A DNA stretch of 11,682 nucleotides from DASYRX01 sp036003845 (lineage in GTDB: Bacteria > Gemmatimonadota > Gemmatimonadetes > Gemmatimonadales > Gemmatimonadaceae), in contig DASYRX010000064.1 of NCBI GenBank assembly GCA_036003845.1, positions 1 to 11,682 of the forward strand. Reading direction: 5' to 3'. A program made the translations under genes and the position numbers. The notes below the pieces were generated by a model. The model made no database searches. It was not told where the DNA came from and worked only from the letters and a program-made list of their open reading frames with translations. Below are positions 1 through 6,199 of this stretch, piece by piece (position 1 is the stretch's first letter; each line of letters opens with the position of its first letter).

Positions 1-121
1 GCTGCGCGCGAAGGGCGCGAATGTGCAGAGCGAGCCGGTGAGCCATCCCTGGGGCCTGCGCGATTTCGCCGTGCTCGATCTCGAGGGCAACAAGATCACC
101 TTTGGGCAACCTTTCGAATGA
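1..121 (+). CDS. VOC/glyoxalase-family protein, C-terminal 39 residues (5' end outside window)
   Basis: An open frame enters from the left edge (first full codon at base 2) and ends with TGA at 119-121. Its 39 residues, running from LRAKGANVQ to ITFGQPFE, are the last beta-alpha-beta-beta portion of a vicinal-oxygen-chelate domain. They are identical in protein sequence to the end of the minus-strand VOC gene at 312-1088, and the DNA is identical for 111 bases before the codons diverge (CCT versus CCA, TGA versus TAG). This may be a full paralogous gene facing the other one or only a duplicated 3' fragment; the window cannot tell. It stops 3 bases before the palindromic element E1. Family assignment is firm by identity to its twin; substrate is unknown. 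Confidence 0.75.
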   Translation, partial: LRAKGANVQSEPVSHPWGLRDFAVLDLEGNKITFGQPFE

Positions 122-124
122 CGA

Positions 125-290
125 TCGTCGACTGCGGCACGGGTTAAGAAGCAAGAACGTCAAACGGTCGTATGGCGAGGGCGTTAACACGTCAACGTCG
201 CTAAAATAGTTTGACGCCGTTGACGCTTAACGTCCGCGCGTTAGGCACCGTTTGACGTATCTGCTTCTTAACCCATGACGCTTCCGACGC
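125..290. mobile_element. Palindromic element E1, MITE-like (no ORF)
   Basis: A 166-bp interrupted palindrome. GGGTTAAGAAGC at 141-152 is exactly inverted at 263-274. Inside it, ACGTCAAACGGT (157-168) pairs with ACCGTTTGACGT (247-258), and CGTCAACG (190-197) pairs with CGTTGACG (218-225), leaving about 20 bp of loop (198-217). Outside it, the ends resemble GCGTCG-NNN-GCG. The right arm is about 80% identical by eye to the right arm of E2 (10929-11001), and the left arm also matches the E2 left arm, so E1 is E2 without its gene. It lies between two convergent VOC stop codons and, when transcribed, would fold into a stem of roughly 57 bp, so it may also act as a bidirectional terminator. No target-site duplication is evident. 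Confidence 0.7.
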
Positions 291-311
291 TTTTGGGCTG
301 GGGTGAGTGGC

Positions 312-1088
312 CTATTCGAATGGTTGCCCAAAGGTGATCTTGTTGCCCTCGAGATCGAGCACGGCGAAATCGCGCAGGCCCCAGGGATGGCTCACCGGCT
401 CGCTCTGCACATTCGCGCCCTTCGCGCGCAGCTCCGCGTGCAACGCATCAGCGTCGTCAATGTACACGTAGCACGATCCGATGCCTTTGTGCGCCTCTGA
501 TCGAGGAACGATCAAGACAGTGACGTCGTCGCGGAACAGCACACCGAAGTCGTCCCGCGCATAATTGATTTGGAAGCCGAGCACGTCGAGGTAGTGCGCA
601 ATGCCGGCCTTCACATTCGAATGCGGGAGCTCCGGCAGCACGTCCTTGAGCATCGGCTCCGGCCGCGCCGCGTCTGGTTGCTGGAACGATTGCGCGAACC
701 AGAGCGTGTGCCCGTCCGGATCGCGGATCTCGAAGAGCTGCATCTTGATCCAGTTGGCTTTCTCCAACTCGCTAGGCTGCCCGCCGCGCGCGCGAACGGC
801 GTCGCGCATGCCGGCGACGTCGTTCGTCTCGAAGAACATGATCGCAGATCCGCGCGGCCGCAGTTCGAGTGCGCTATCGATTGCCTTCTCTTCGGTCGTG
901 AACTGGATCCTGGCCGGACCGGCCACCGCTTCGGCTTGTGCGCTCACGCCGTCGCCATTCGTGATGCGCCTAACGTCAAATCCAAGTATGTCGCGATAGA
1001 ACGCGATGCTGCGTGCGAGATCGGCGACGCTCAATTGTCGGCTGACGGGCGCCACGATCGCCGGCGTCGTCGAGCTGTGCGTGCTCAT
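312..1088 (-). CDS. Two-domain VOC (glyoxalase/bleomycin-resistance-type) protein
   Basis: This 258-residue protein contains two vicinal-oxygen-chelate modules. The first (about residues 14-135) starts SRQLSVADLARSIAFYRDILGF and closes with DPDGHTLWFAQSF. The second (about 150-258) contains AHYLDVLGFQINYARDDF and closes with DLEGNKITFGQPFE. Such repeats of the Ser/Asp-x-x-FY-x-x-x-LGF pattern are typical of the superfamily, whose members are metal-dependent isomerases, dioxygenases or drug-binding proteins; no specific substrate can be read here. ATG at 1086-1088 is preferred over upstream starts because it overlaps the exonuclease stop as ATGA, giving translational coupling. It is the last gene of the repair operon, so it might be co-regulated, although a direct repair role is not implied. 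Its 3' end is duplicated in inverted orientation at 1-111. Confidence 0.85.
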   Translation of the reverse strand: MSTHSSTTPAIVAPVSRQLSVADLARSIAFYRDILGFDVRRITNGDGVSAQAEAVAGPARIQFTTEEKAIDSALELRPRGSAIMFFETNDVAGMRDAVRARGGQPSELEKANWIKMQLFEIRDPDGHTLWFAQSFQQPDAARPEPMLKDVLPELPHSNVKAGIAHYLDVLGFQINYARDDFGVLFRDDVTVLIVPRSEAHKGIGSCYVYIDDADALHAELRAKGANVQSEPVSHPWGLRDFAVLDLEGNKITFGQPFE

Positions 1089-2017
1089 TGTTCGGCCCCA
1101 GGTGCGGGTGTCGGGGCAGGGGATATCGAAGCATTGAACGGCTCTCCACGCCAGCGCGGCACCTGCTCGAGAAAGGCCTCGTCGCCAATCTCGCGACAAA
1201 GGTCAGTGAGCTCGTGGCGGCGCGCGCCGAGCCACTGGAGATCTTCAATTGCCTCGAGGATTGGCACGTCGGTACGAAGCGTGGCCAGGCGGCGGTACAG
1301 CATCACCTCATCGCGGTGCTCACGCAGGCTCACACCTAACGCCCCAGCGCCGCGCACTGTCACTTGCCACTGGCGCTCGTCGTTAGGTATCGCGTCGATG
1401 TGGCCGTAGCGCGCGAGTAGTGCCGACGCAGACTTGCTCCCCCATCCCGGGATACCGGGATAGCCGTCCGCGCTGTCGCCAACGAGAGCGAGCCAGTCGG
1501 GGATCGACGCCGGTGGCACGCCGAACTTCTCAATCACGCCAGCTTCATCGAACAGACGCCTGCGCATGCGATCGAAGCACACGACGCGGGATCCGCGTAC
1601 GCACTGCGCGAGGTCCTTATCTGTCGCGCAAATGACGACTTGCTCCACGTTAGGATCCGCGTCGCCGCGCGCCGCCATAGCGGCCAGAGCATCGTCCGCC
1701 TCGAATTCCACCATTGGCCACACAACCACGCCCAATGCGAACGCCGCTCGCTCGGCGAGCGGGAACTGCGCCCACAACGCCGGATCGATTCCCTCGCTCG
1801 TCTTGTAGCCGCCATACATGTCATTGCGGAACGACTCGATCACGTGATCGAAGGCGCAGCCGACGTGCGACACGTCCTCCTGCCGCAAGAGAGAGAGCAG
1901 CGTGCGCAGAATACCGCGTGTCGCGCCAACTTCGGCGCCGTTAGGCGCCGTCGCCTTCGGCGCGCCGTAGTAGCAACGGAAAAGCTCGAAAGTCGCGTCG
2001 ACGAGATGAATCCGCAT
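1085..2017 (-). CDS. 5'-3' exonuclease, FEN/PolI N-terminal-domain type
   Basis: A 310-residue stand-alone version of the 5' nuclease domain of DNA polymerase I, a flap/5' exonuclease that removes RNA primers and 5' flaps. The metal-binding acidic residues of the family are all visible: D7 (HLVDATF), D57 (CAFDH), E106, D108 and D109 (EFEADDA), D133 and D135 (ATDKDLA), D181 and D184 (GDSADGYPG). The helix-three-turn-helix DNA-binding region follows (PGIPGWGSKSASALL, about 187-201). The last 20 residues are a Pro/Ala-rich tail. ATG at 2015-2017 was chosen over a frame reaching 2320, because the extra residues there are out-of-frame translation of the polymerase gene and MRIHLVDATF is the natural family N-terminus. 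It starts 4 bases after the upstream gene's TAG and overlaps the VOC start by 4 bases. Confidence 0.92.
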   Translation of the reverse strand: MRIHLVDATFELFRCYYGAPKATAPNGAEVGATRGILRTLLSLLRQEDVSHVGCAFDHVIESFRNDMYGGYKTSEGIDPALWAQFPLAERAAFALGVVVWPMVEFEADDALAAMAARGDADPNVEQVVICATDKDLAQCVRGSRVVCFDRMRRRLFDEAGVIEKFGVPPASIPDWLALVGDSADGYPGIPGWGSKSASALLARYGHIDAIPNDERQWQVTVRGAGALGVSLREHRDEVMLYRRLATLRTDVPILEAIEDLQWLGARRHELTDLCREIGDEAFLEQVPRWRGEPFNASISPAPTPAPGAEQ

Positions 2018-2021
2018 TGAC

Positions 2022-2882
2022 CTATGATTGCTGCAAACGTTTGATAGCCGTCTTGAGCGACTGCCCCGGGACGTCGCCCCAGAGGTCACCAACAGCCGTT
2101 GTACGCGCTGCCATCGTACGCAGCGTGAACGTGCGCGGCGAGACCTGTCCGCTTTCAATCTCATCCCACGTGCACGGAGCCGAAACCGGAGCGCCAGGTC
2201 TGGCACGCACAGCGTACGTGGCGGCGAAAGTCGCCGGCGGATGGTTGCGGCCTGTGTCCATGTAGATGCGACCGCCGCGGTCGACCTTGCTGAACTCCTG
2301 CGTGAGATTCGCAGGGTCACGCTTCACCATGAGCGTGCCGACGACTTGCGCGAAACGCGCTACCTCCCCGTAGTTCGCCTTGCCGTCGAGCATGATCGCG
2401 ATGTGAAAACCCTTGGACCCCGACGTCTTCACGACGCTCGTTAGGCCGAGCTCAAGCAGGAAGTCACGAAGCTCGAGCATGATGAAGCGCAAGCGGTCGG
2501 GTTCGTCCTCGCCAGGGTCCAGATCGAAAATGCAGATGTCCGGATGCTCCAGGTCCGGTACGCGCGACGTCCACACGTGCGGCGTTACGCAATTCTGGTT
2601 AGCCAGCCACAACAGCGAGCGCGTATCGGTCACGAGCGGATGGTGCACAGTACCGCCGTGCTTGGGCACTTCCACGCGCTGGAGCCATTCGGGGAATCCC
2701 TTCGTCACCGACTTCTGAAAGAATCCTTTCTCCGTTATCCCGCGATGAAAGCGCTCCATCGTCACTGGGCGGTTGTTGATGTGCGGCAACATCAGTGGCG
2801 CGATGGCCTCGTAATAGGCAGCTAGCTCTCCTTTCGTTATTCCATCGTCCGGGAAGAGAACTTTTTCCGGGTGCGAGATCAC
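2022..2882 (-). CDS. ligD: LigD-type polymerase/primase domain protein (stand-alone PolDom)
   Basis: A 286-residue archaeo-eukaryotic-primase-fold polymerase as found in bacterial LigD or as stand-alone Prim-Pol proteins, which fill short gaps and preferentially insert ribonucleotides. The N-terminal SHPEKVLFPDDGITKGELAAYY is the typical start of the domain. The catalytic pair lies in CIFDLDPGED (D120, D122), the nucleotide-binding SGSKGFHI follows at about 154-161, and the third aspartate is D209 in GRIYMDTGRN. The usual C-terminal motif NHPPATFAATYAVRARPGAPVS is also present, so the domain is complete. The start is taken as GTG at 2880-2882, which overlaps the ligase stop (GTGA); longer frames upstream are translation of the ligase gene. 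In many bacteria this domain is fused to the ligase, here it is separate and downstream. The gene symbol refers to the family, not to a fused LigD. Confidence 0.92.
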   Translation of the reverse strand: MISHPEKVLFPDDGITKGELAAYYEAIAPLMLPHINNRPVTMERFHRGITEKGFFQKSVTKGFPEWLQRVEVPKHGGTVHHPLVTDTRSLLWLANQNCVTPHVWTSRVPDLEHPDICIFDLDPGEDEPDRLRFIMLELRDFLLELGLTSVVKTSGSKGFHIAIMLDGKANYGEVARFAQVVGTLMVKRDPANLTQEFSKVDRGGRIYMDTGRNHPPATFAATYAVRARPGAPVSAPCTWDEIESGQVSPRTFTLRTMAARTTAVGDLWGDVPGQSLKTAIKRLQQS

Positions 2883-3793
2883 GACGCTTCTCGCGTGACC
2901 ACGCGAGCCGGCTTGTGCACGCCTAACAAGCGCGAATGACGCAGCTTGCCGTGCACGGTCCACTCGATGAACGCGACGTGCACGACGATCTTGGGCTTGA
3001 CCCAGTGCGCGCGCAGGCGCGGCAGACCCTTGGCTTTTGTGAACGCCGGCTGGTCGATCTCGATAGCATCAAGCCGCGCGCGGAGGTCGTTCAGCAGCTT
3101 CGTATCGAAGCCAGTGCCGACTTTGCCGGCGAAGACGAAGTCGTCTCCCTCGATATAGCCGACGAGCAAGGCCCCGAGTCCCACTCGTTTCCCCAACGGA
3201 TCAGTGAATCTGCCTACAACGAAGTCCTGGGAATCTTCGCACTTCATCTTGAGCCAGTGCTTCGAGCGGCGATGCTCGTACGGTGAGCCGAGTCGCTTCG
3301 CGATCACGCCTTCCCAGCCCTCGGCGCAGGCGCGCTCCCACGGCTTGCCGTCGTCGAGCGATGACACACGACGCATCGGCGCCTGGAAGGGAAGACTGCC
3401 TAACAACGCGCGGCGTTCTTCGAGCGGCAGCTTCGTTACATCCCGCCCGTCGAACCACATGACATCGAAAACGTGATAGGCTCCGCCGCGCCCCCATGTG
3501 ATCTCGCCATCGAGGATCACGTTTCGAACAGGAAGACTCTTGATCGCGGCGACGATGTCAGGATAATCGTGCGGCAAGCGATTGCGCGAATACAGACGCA
3601 CGTCCGCGCCGTTCTTGTACGCAATCAACCGGATCCCGTCGTACTTGCGTTCGAAGATCCACTCGGGCCCCGTGAAACGCTCCTGCGTCAGGGTGGCGGA
3701 CATCGGGACAAGCCAATCCGGAAACGATGTGGCCACGTGGCTCTCAGAAAAACAATTCTTCATGCTTTTCAATTGCGACTGCCTTCCCGACAT
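2879..3793 (-). CDS. ligD: LigD-type ATP-dependent DNA ligase (stand-alone ligase domain)
   Basis: A protein of 304 residues from the ATG chosen here that matches the nucleotidyltransferase plus OB-fold core of LigD/LigC ligases, which seal nicks through a ligase-AMP intermediate. Motif I is ERKYDGIR with nucleophile K50 and R55. Motif III is ILDGEITW (E97), motif IV is EGWEGVIAKR (about 158-167), and motif V is HWLKMK (K182, K184). The OB fold runs from about DFVVGRFTDP to the C-terminal AFIEWTVHGKLRHSRLLGVHKP, a LigD hallmark. There is no phosphoesterase or polymerase domain. The ATG at 3791-3793 shares a base with the polymerase IV stop (TGATG). An alternative ATG at 3761-3763 would give a protein starting MKNCFSESHVATSFPDW, which also looks natural, so the start is not certain. 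Confidence 0.9.
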   Translation of the reverse strand: MSGRQSQLKSMKNCFSESHVATSFPDWLVPMSATLTQERFTGPEWIFERKYDGIRLIAYKNGADVRLYSRNRLPHDYPDIVAAIKSLPVRNVILDGEITWGRGGAYHVFDVMWFDGRDVTKLPLEERRALLGSLPFQAPMRRVSSLDDGKPWERACAEGWEGVIAKRLGSPYEHRRSKHWLKMKCEDSQDFVVGRFTDPLGKRVGLGALLVGYIEGDDFVFAGKVGTGFDTKLLNDLRARLDAIEIDQPAFTKAKGLPRLRAHWVKPKIVVHVAFIEWTVHGKLRHSRLLGVHKPARVVTREAS

Positions 3794-5013
3794 CACGGCC
3801 GCGTGAGCGAGGCGGGCAGTATTCCCTTACGACCGAACTTCTCGCGTACGCGATCGACAGTGCGGGCGACGAGGCGATCACGCTCTGTCTCACCGGCCGG
3901 TTCGCTCTTGCTCTTGAACAGGACGGCTTGATCCGCCTTGGGGTCGGGTGTCAACGATGACAAGGCGACGCCTAACAAGCGAGCAGGGACGCGTCGCTTG
4001 GCGCGCAGCTTCGCCAGAAGCTCGCGAGCGACTCGCATCATGACGCGGTCGGAGACGACGGGCTCGGGAAGAGTTCGCTGCGCCGAGCGCGAACGAAAAT
4101 CCATGTCTCGAATGCGTACGGTGACTGTACGCGCGCGCAGACTATCGCCACGCATGTCCGCCGCGGCCCGCGTCACGAGCTGCAACAGCTCGTGCTCGAG
4201 ATCTTCGTCGTCGCGCAGGTCCTTTGGGAATGTCTCATCGCGGCTGATGCTTTTTGCCTCAGCGCGCCCCGATTCCACAATGGACCCATCGATGCCGCGA
4301 GCGCGATTCCAGAGCCATTCGGCGCTGCGATCTCCGAGCAATCGCTGCAGCGTGGGCAGCTCGTGTTCGAGCACATCTGTCACTCGCGTCATGCCTAACT
4401 TGGCGAGCCGCTGCTGGAACTTGGGACCGACGAACGGGATCTCAGCGAGCATACAAGTCTTCATGAAGTCCGCTTCGCGACCAGGCTCCACGATGTACAC
4501 ACCGTCGCCACCAGTGCCCGCCTTGGGCTTTGCGCGTTCGACGGCGAGTTTGGCGATGAGTCTGTTCGTGCCGCCGCCTAACGAAACGGACATCCCCGTT
4601 TCCTGGAGCACTGTGTCGCGCATGCGTCGCGCCGTGACGGTGAGCGGCTCGTGGTGGTAGAGCCCTTCGGTGCCGCTCATGTCGCAGTACCACTCGTCGA
4701 CGCTCGCTCCCGCGACCATTGGAGTAAAGCGCATCAGCACCGCTCGGATCTCTCGGCTCTTGGCACCACAAGCTTTTCCAGGAATTGGAACGCACATCGC
4801 GGCTGGACAGAGACGCAACGCCTGCGCGATCGACATCGCCGAGCGAACGCCGTACTTGCGCGCTTCGTACGACGCGGAGCAGACAACTCCTCGGCTCTCG
4901 CGCGTACCGCCGACGATAAGAAGTGGCGCCGTGCCGGCCCCTTCCGGATCGACAAGGCGAGCAACAGCGACGAAACCCGCGTCGGCGTCAGCCAGGAGTA
5001 TGCGGCGTTCCAT
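3793..5013 (-). CDS. dinB: Y-family DNA polymerase IV (translesion polymerase)
   Basis: A 406-residue protein with the Y-family layout. The palm begins ILLADADAGFVAVARLVDPE, with metal-binding D9 and D11 and the expected steric-gate aromatic at F14. The second catalytic motif is ASVDEWYCDMSG (D106, E107). GGGTNRLIAKLAVERAKP is the conserved palm/fingers segment, IPFVGPKFQQRLAKLGM (about residues 189-205) is the helix-hairpin-helix thumb, and the little-finger domain covers about 250-375. Length is slightly above the usual 350-360. G13 replaces the Phe that usually precedes the steric gate (DxDxFF in E. coli DinB), so it is a divergent member. It is the first gene of the operon and runs directly into the ligase. 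ATG at 5011-5013 has no clear Shine-Dalgarno site. Confidence 0.9.
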   Translation of the reverse strand: MERRILLADADAGFVAVARLVDPEGAGTAPLLIVGGTRESRGVVCSASYEARKYGVRSAMSIAQALRLCPAAMCVPIPGKACGAKSREIRAVLMRFTPMVAGASVDEWYCDMSGTEGLYHHEPLTVTARRMRDTVLQETGMSVSLGGGTNRLIAKLAVERAKPKAGTGGDGVYIVEPGREADFMKTCMLAEIPFVGPKFQQRLAKLGMTRVTDVLEHELPTLQRLLGDRSAEWLWNRARGIDGSIVESGRAEAKSISRDETFPKDLRDDEDLEHELLQLVTRAAADMRGDSLRARTVTVRIRDMDFRSRSAQRTLPEPVVSDRVMMRVARELLAKLRAKRRVPARLLGVALSSLTPDPKADQAVLFKSKSEPAGETERDRLVARTVDRVREKFGRKGILPASLTRP

Positions 5014-5277
5014 AACAGGGAGACTACTCGATTGGACAGATCGCAGCGAGATTCGGCAGGTCGCGCCCTGTATCCCGCTTCAGTCGCTAAACGCCGCGCG
5101 ATTCTTTGTGTCGTGTCGCCTAGGCAGGTGGCGGCGAGGATTCTTCAATCAACACCAAACGCATTTAACCACGGATCTGCGCGGATAGTCGCGGAAACCG
5201 CTCCATGAAGTGTTCTTTCCGTGCGCTACTTCGCAAATCCGCGGTTCAAACGCTTTCAAGACGGTCTCCAAAACGGT
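5014..5277. other. Intergenic region between polymerase IV gene and the DinB-like exported protein gene
   Basis: This 264-bp region must contain the promoter of the repair operon, reading leftward, and the 3' end of the upstream exported-protein transcript. I see no convincing -35/-10 pair, no recognisable LexA-type box and no U-tract terminator. The only structured part is the palindromic repeat at 5164-5250. Confidence 0.5.
5164..5250. repeat. Palindromic intergenic repeat, possible hairpin
   Basis: ACCACGGATCTGCG (5168-5181) is inverted as CGCAAATCCGCGGT (5232-5245) with 12 of 14 positions matching, and the pairing extends outward through TTTAA/TTCAAA. Inside the 50-base loop a second weaker pairing is possible between CGCGGAA (about 5190) and TTCCGTGCG (about 5217). 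It sits in the only sizeable gap of this part of the window, downstream of the exported DinB-like gene and upstream of the polymerase IV gene. It resembles the dispersed intergenic palindromes seen in many genomes, but its copy number cannot be judged here. It shares no terminal sequence with E1-E3. Confidence 0.5.
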
Positions 5278-6093
5278 TCAGCTGGAAGGCGGGACGAGGC
5301 CGAGCATGCGCATGTAGGTGATGATGTTGCCGTAGTGCAGGTTGGTGTGCCCAACATTGCCTAGCAGTTCACGGAACTGACCGCCGCCGGCGTAAACGGT
5401 TTTGCAAGCATCCGTCGCCTGCTTGAGCTTCGCCGTGATTGTGGCCTTGTCCGTGTTCCCTTTCTCAACTGGATCGGCCCACTCGGTTTTCTTTCCGGCG
5501 GCGTTCGAGCAGTACCAGGTGTAGGCGTCGGCCACGTGGCCAACGAGCTGGCCGAACGTACGGACGGTAGCGACGGGTTTGTATGTGTACTTGTCGGCTG
5601 GAACCATGTCCGCCGCCTTCGTGACCCACGCGCTCACTTCATCGAAACCGCCGCGGGCGGCGGCCATCGCATCGTTAGGCTGCACCTCGGGAGCGGCAGC
5701 TGCCGCGGCTGTGCCAGCCTTGGTGAACTTGAATGTCCCGGTCTCGTTGCCAGCGCTCACACCACGTCCGGTCACACTGCCTAACACGATCGTCCCTTCG
5801 ATGTCGAGCATCACCTGGGCATTCCCAGTCTCGCCGAGTCGCAGCTTGAGTGCACCGGTGGTCGGATCGAAGGTGCCGCTCTTGACTTCACCAGGAGTCG
5901 GGAAGCCGGCGACGGTTCCAGTGACGGCAGACTTGCCGTCGAACTTGAGCTCCAGCGTCACGGCGAACTGCGGCGATATGCCCGGGCCGATGAGGCCCAT
6001 CCAGGTGCCGCTGACAGGATCGGTATTCTGCGCGAGAAGCGTGGTAGCGAACAGCATCGCGCAGCCGCCAGTGAATAGGTGTCGCAGCTCCAT
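5278..6093 (-). CDS. Exported DinB/YfiT-like four-helix protein with N-terminal beta-rich domain
   Basis: A 271-residue protein. The first 22 residues form a signal peptide (MELRHLFTGGCAMLFATTLLAQ) with a likely cut after AQ. Residues about 27-125 are rich in beta-strand-forming, Gly/Thr-rich segments (SGTWMGLIG, LELKFDG, GTVAGFP, ETGTFKFTK). An Ala-rich linker (about 127-135) leads to a DinB-superfamily helical bundle (about 144-268) with candidate metal ligands H186 (LVGHVADAY), H249 and H253 (GHTNLHYGN) and the typical ending MRMLGLVPPSS. This family (named after B. subtilis DinB) is unrelated to DNA polymerase IV despite the shared name; many members are metal-binding thiol transferases or of unknown function. 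ATG at 6091-6093 was chosen because GGAG lies 8 bases upstream; a GTG at 6100-6102 would overlap that site. Function unknown. Confidence 0.82.
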   Translation of the reverse strand: MELRHLFTGGCAMLFATTLLAQNTDPVSGTWMGLIGPGISPQFAVTLELKFDGKSAVTGTVAGFPTPGEVKSGTFDPTTGALKLRLGETGNAQVMLDIEGTIVLGSVTGRGVSAGNETGTFKFTKAGTAAAAAAPEVQPNDAMAAARGGFDEVSAWVTKAADMVPADKYTYKPVATVRTFGQLVGHVADAYTWYCSNAAGKKTEWADPVEKGNTDKATITAKLKQATDACKTVYAGGGQFRELLGNVGHTNLHYGNIITYMRMLGLVPPSS

Positions 6094-6101
6094 GTGAGTC
6101 A

Positions 6102-6105
6102 CTCC
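6102..6105 (-). promoter_or_regulatory. Shine-Dalgarno GGAG for the exported DinB-like gene
   Basis: GGAG on the minus strand, 8 bases from the ATG at 6091-6093. It fixes the start, because the alternative GTG (6100-6102) overlaps it. Confidence 0.6.
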
Positions 6106-6199
6106 GGGGTGAAAGCTGTGTGCACTCTAAGAGGATTCGGGTCACATTTGGTCAGCGCAACGTCAGATAAGTGAGCGGCGCTTGTCATGCAGCGAACGG

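Larger units (their letters stand above)
1..432. repeat. Inverted duplication of VOC gene 3' ends (arms 1-111 and 322-432)
   Basis: Bases 1-111 are the exact reverse complement of 322-432, checked base by base. The identity reaches the window edge, so the arm is at least 111 bp and may be longer. It stops inside the penultimate sense codons, and the sequences between each stop codon and E1 (122-140 and 291-311) do not match. The centre of this large palindrome (about 216) nearly coincides with the centre of E1 (about 208). Perfect identity ending abruptly suggests recent inverted duplication or gene conversion. Confidence 0.85.

Noticed and set aside
120..129. GACGATCGTC palindrome as a regulator binding site
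   Set aside because: It directly follows a stop codon between convergent genes, where no promoter is expected, and a 10-base palindrome in GC-rich DNA can arise by chance.
1..432. Fold-back assembly or sequencing artefact creating the inverted VOC ends
   Set aside because: Not excluded for the outer arms, but unlikely: the two copies have different stop codons, the flanks between stop and E1 differ, and the E1 arms are imperfect copies that resemble E2 far away. A pure fold-back would give perfect symmetry throughout.
2018..2320. N-terminal extension of the exonuclease frame to 2320
   Set aside because: The extra 101 residues are Arg/Ser-rich translation of the polymerase gene in another frame, and MRIHLVDATF is the normal start of the nuclease domain.
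2883..2963. N-terminal extension of the polymerase-domain frame to 2963
   Set aside because: These residues overlap the ligase C-terminus in another frame. The GTG at 2880-2882, coupled to the ligase stop, fits the family N-terminus.
1085..5013. Classical Ku-LigD non-homologous end-joining operon
   Set aside because: No Ku gene and no LigD phosphoesterase domain are present in the window, and the operon includes a translesion polymerase and FEN nuclease instead.
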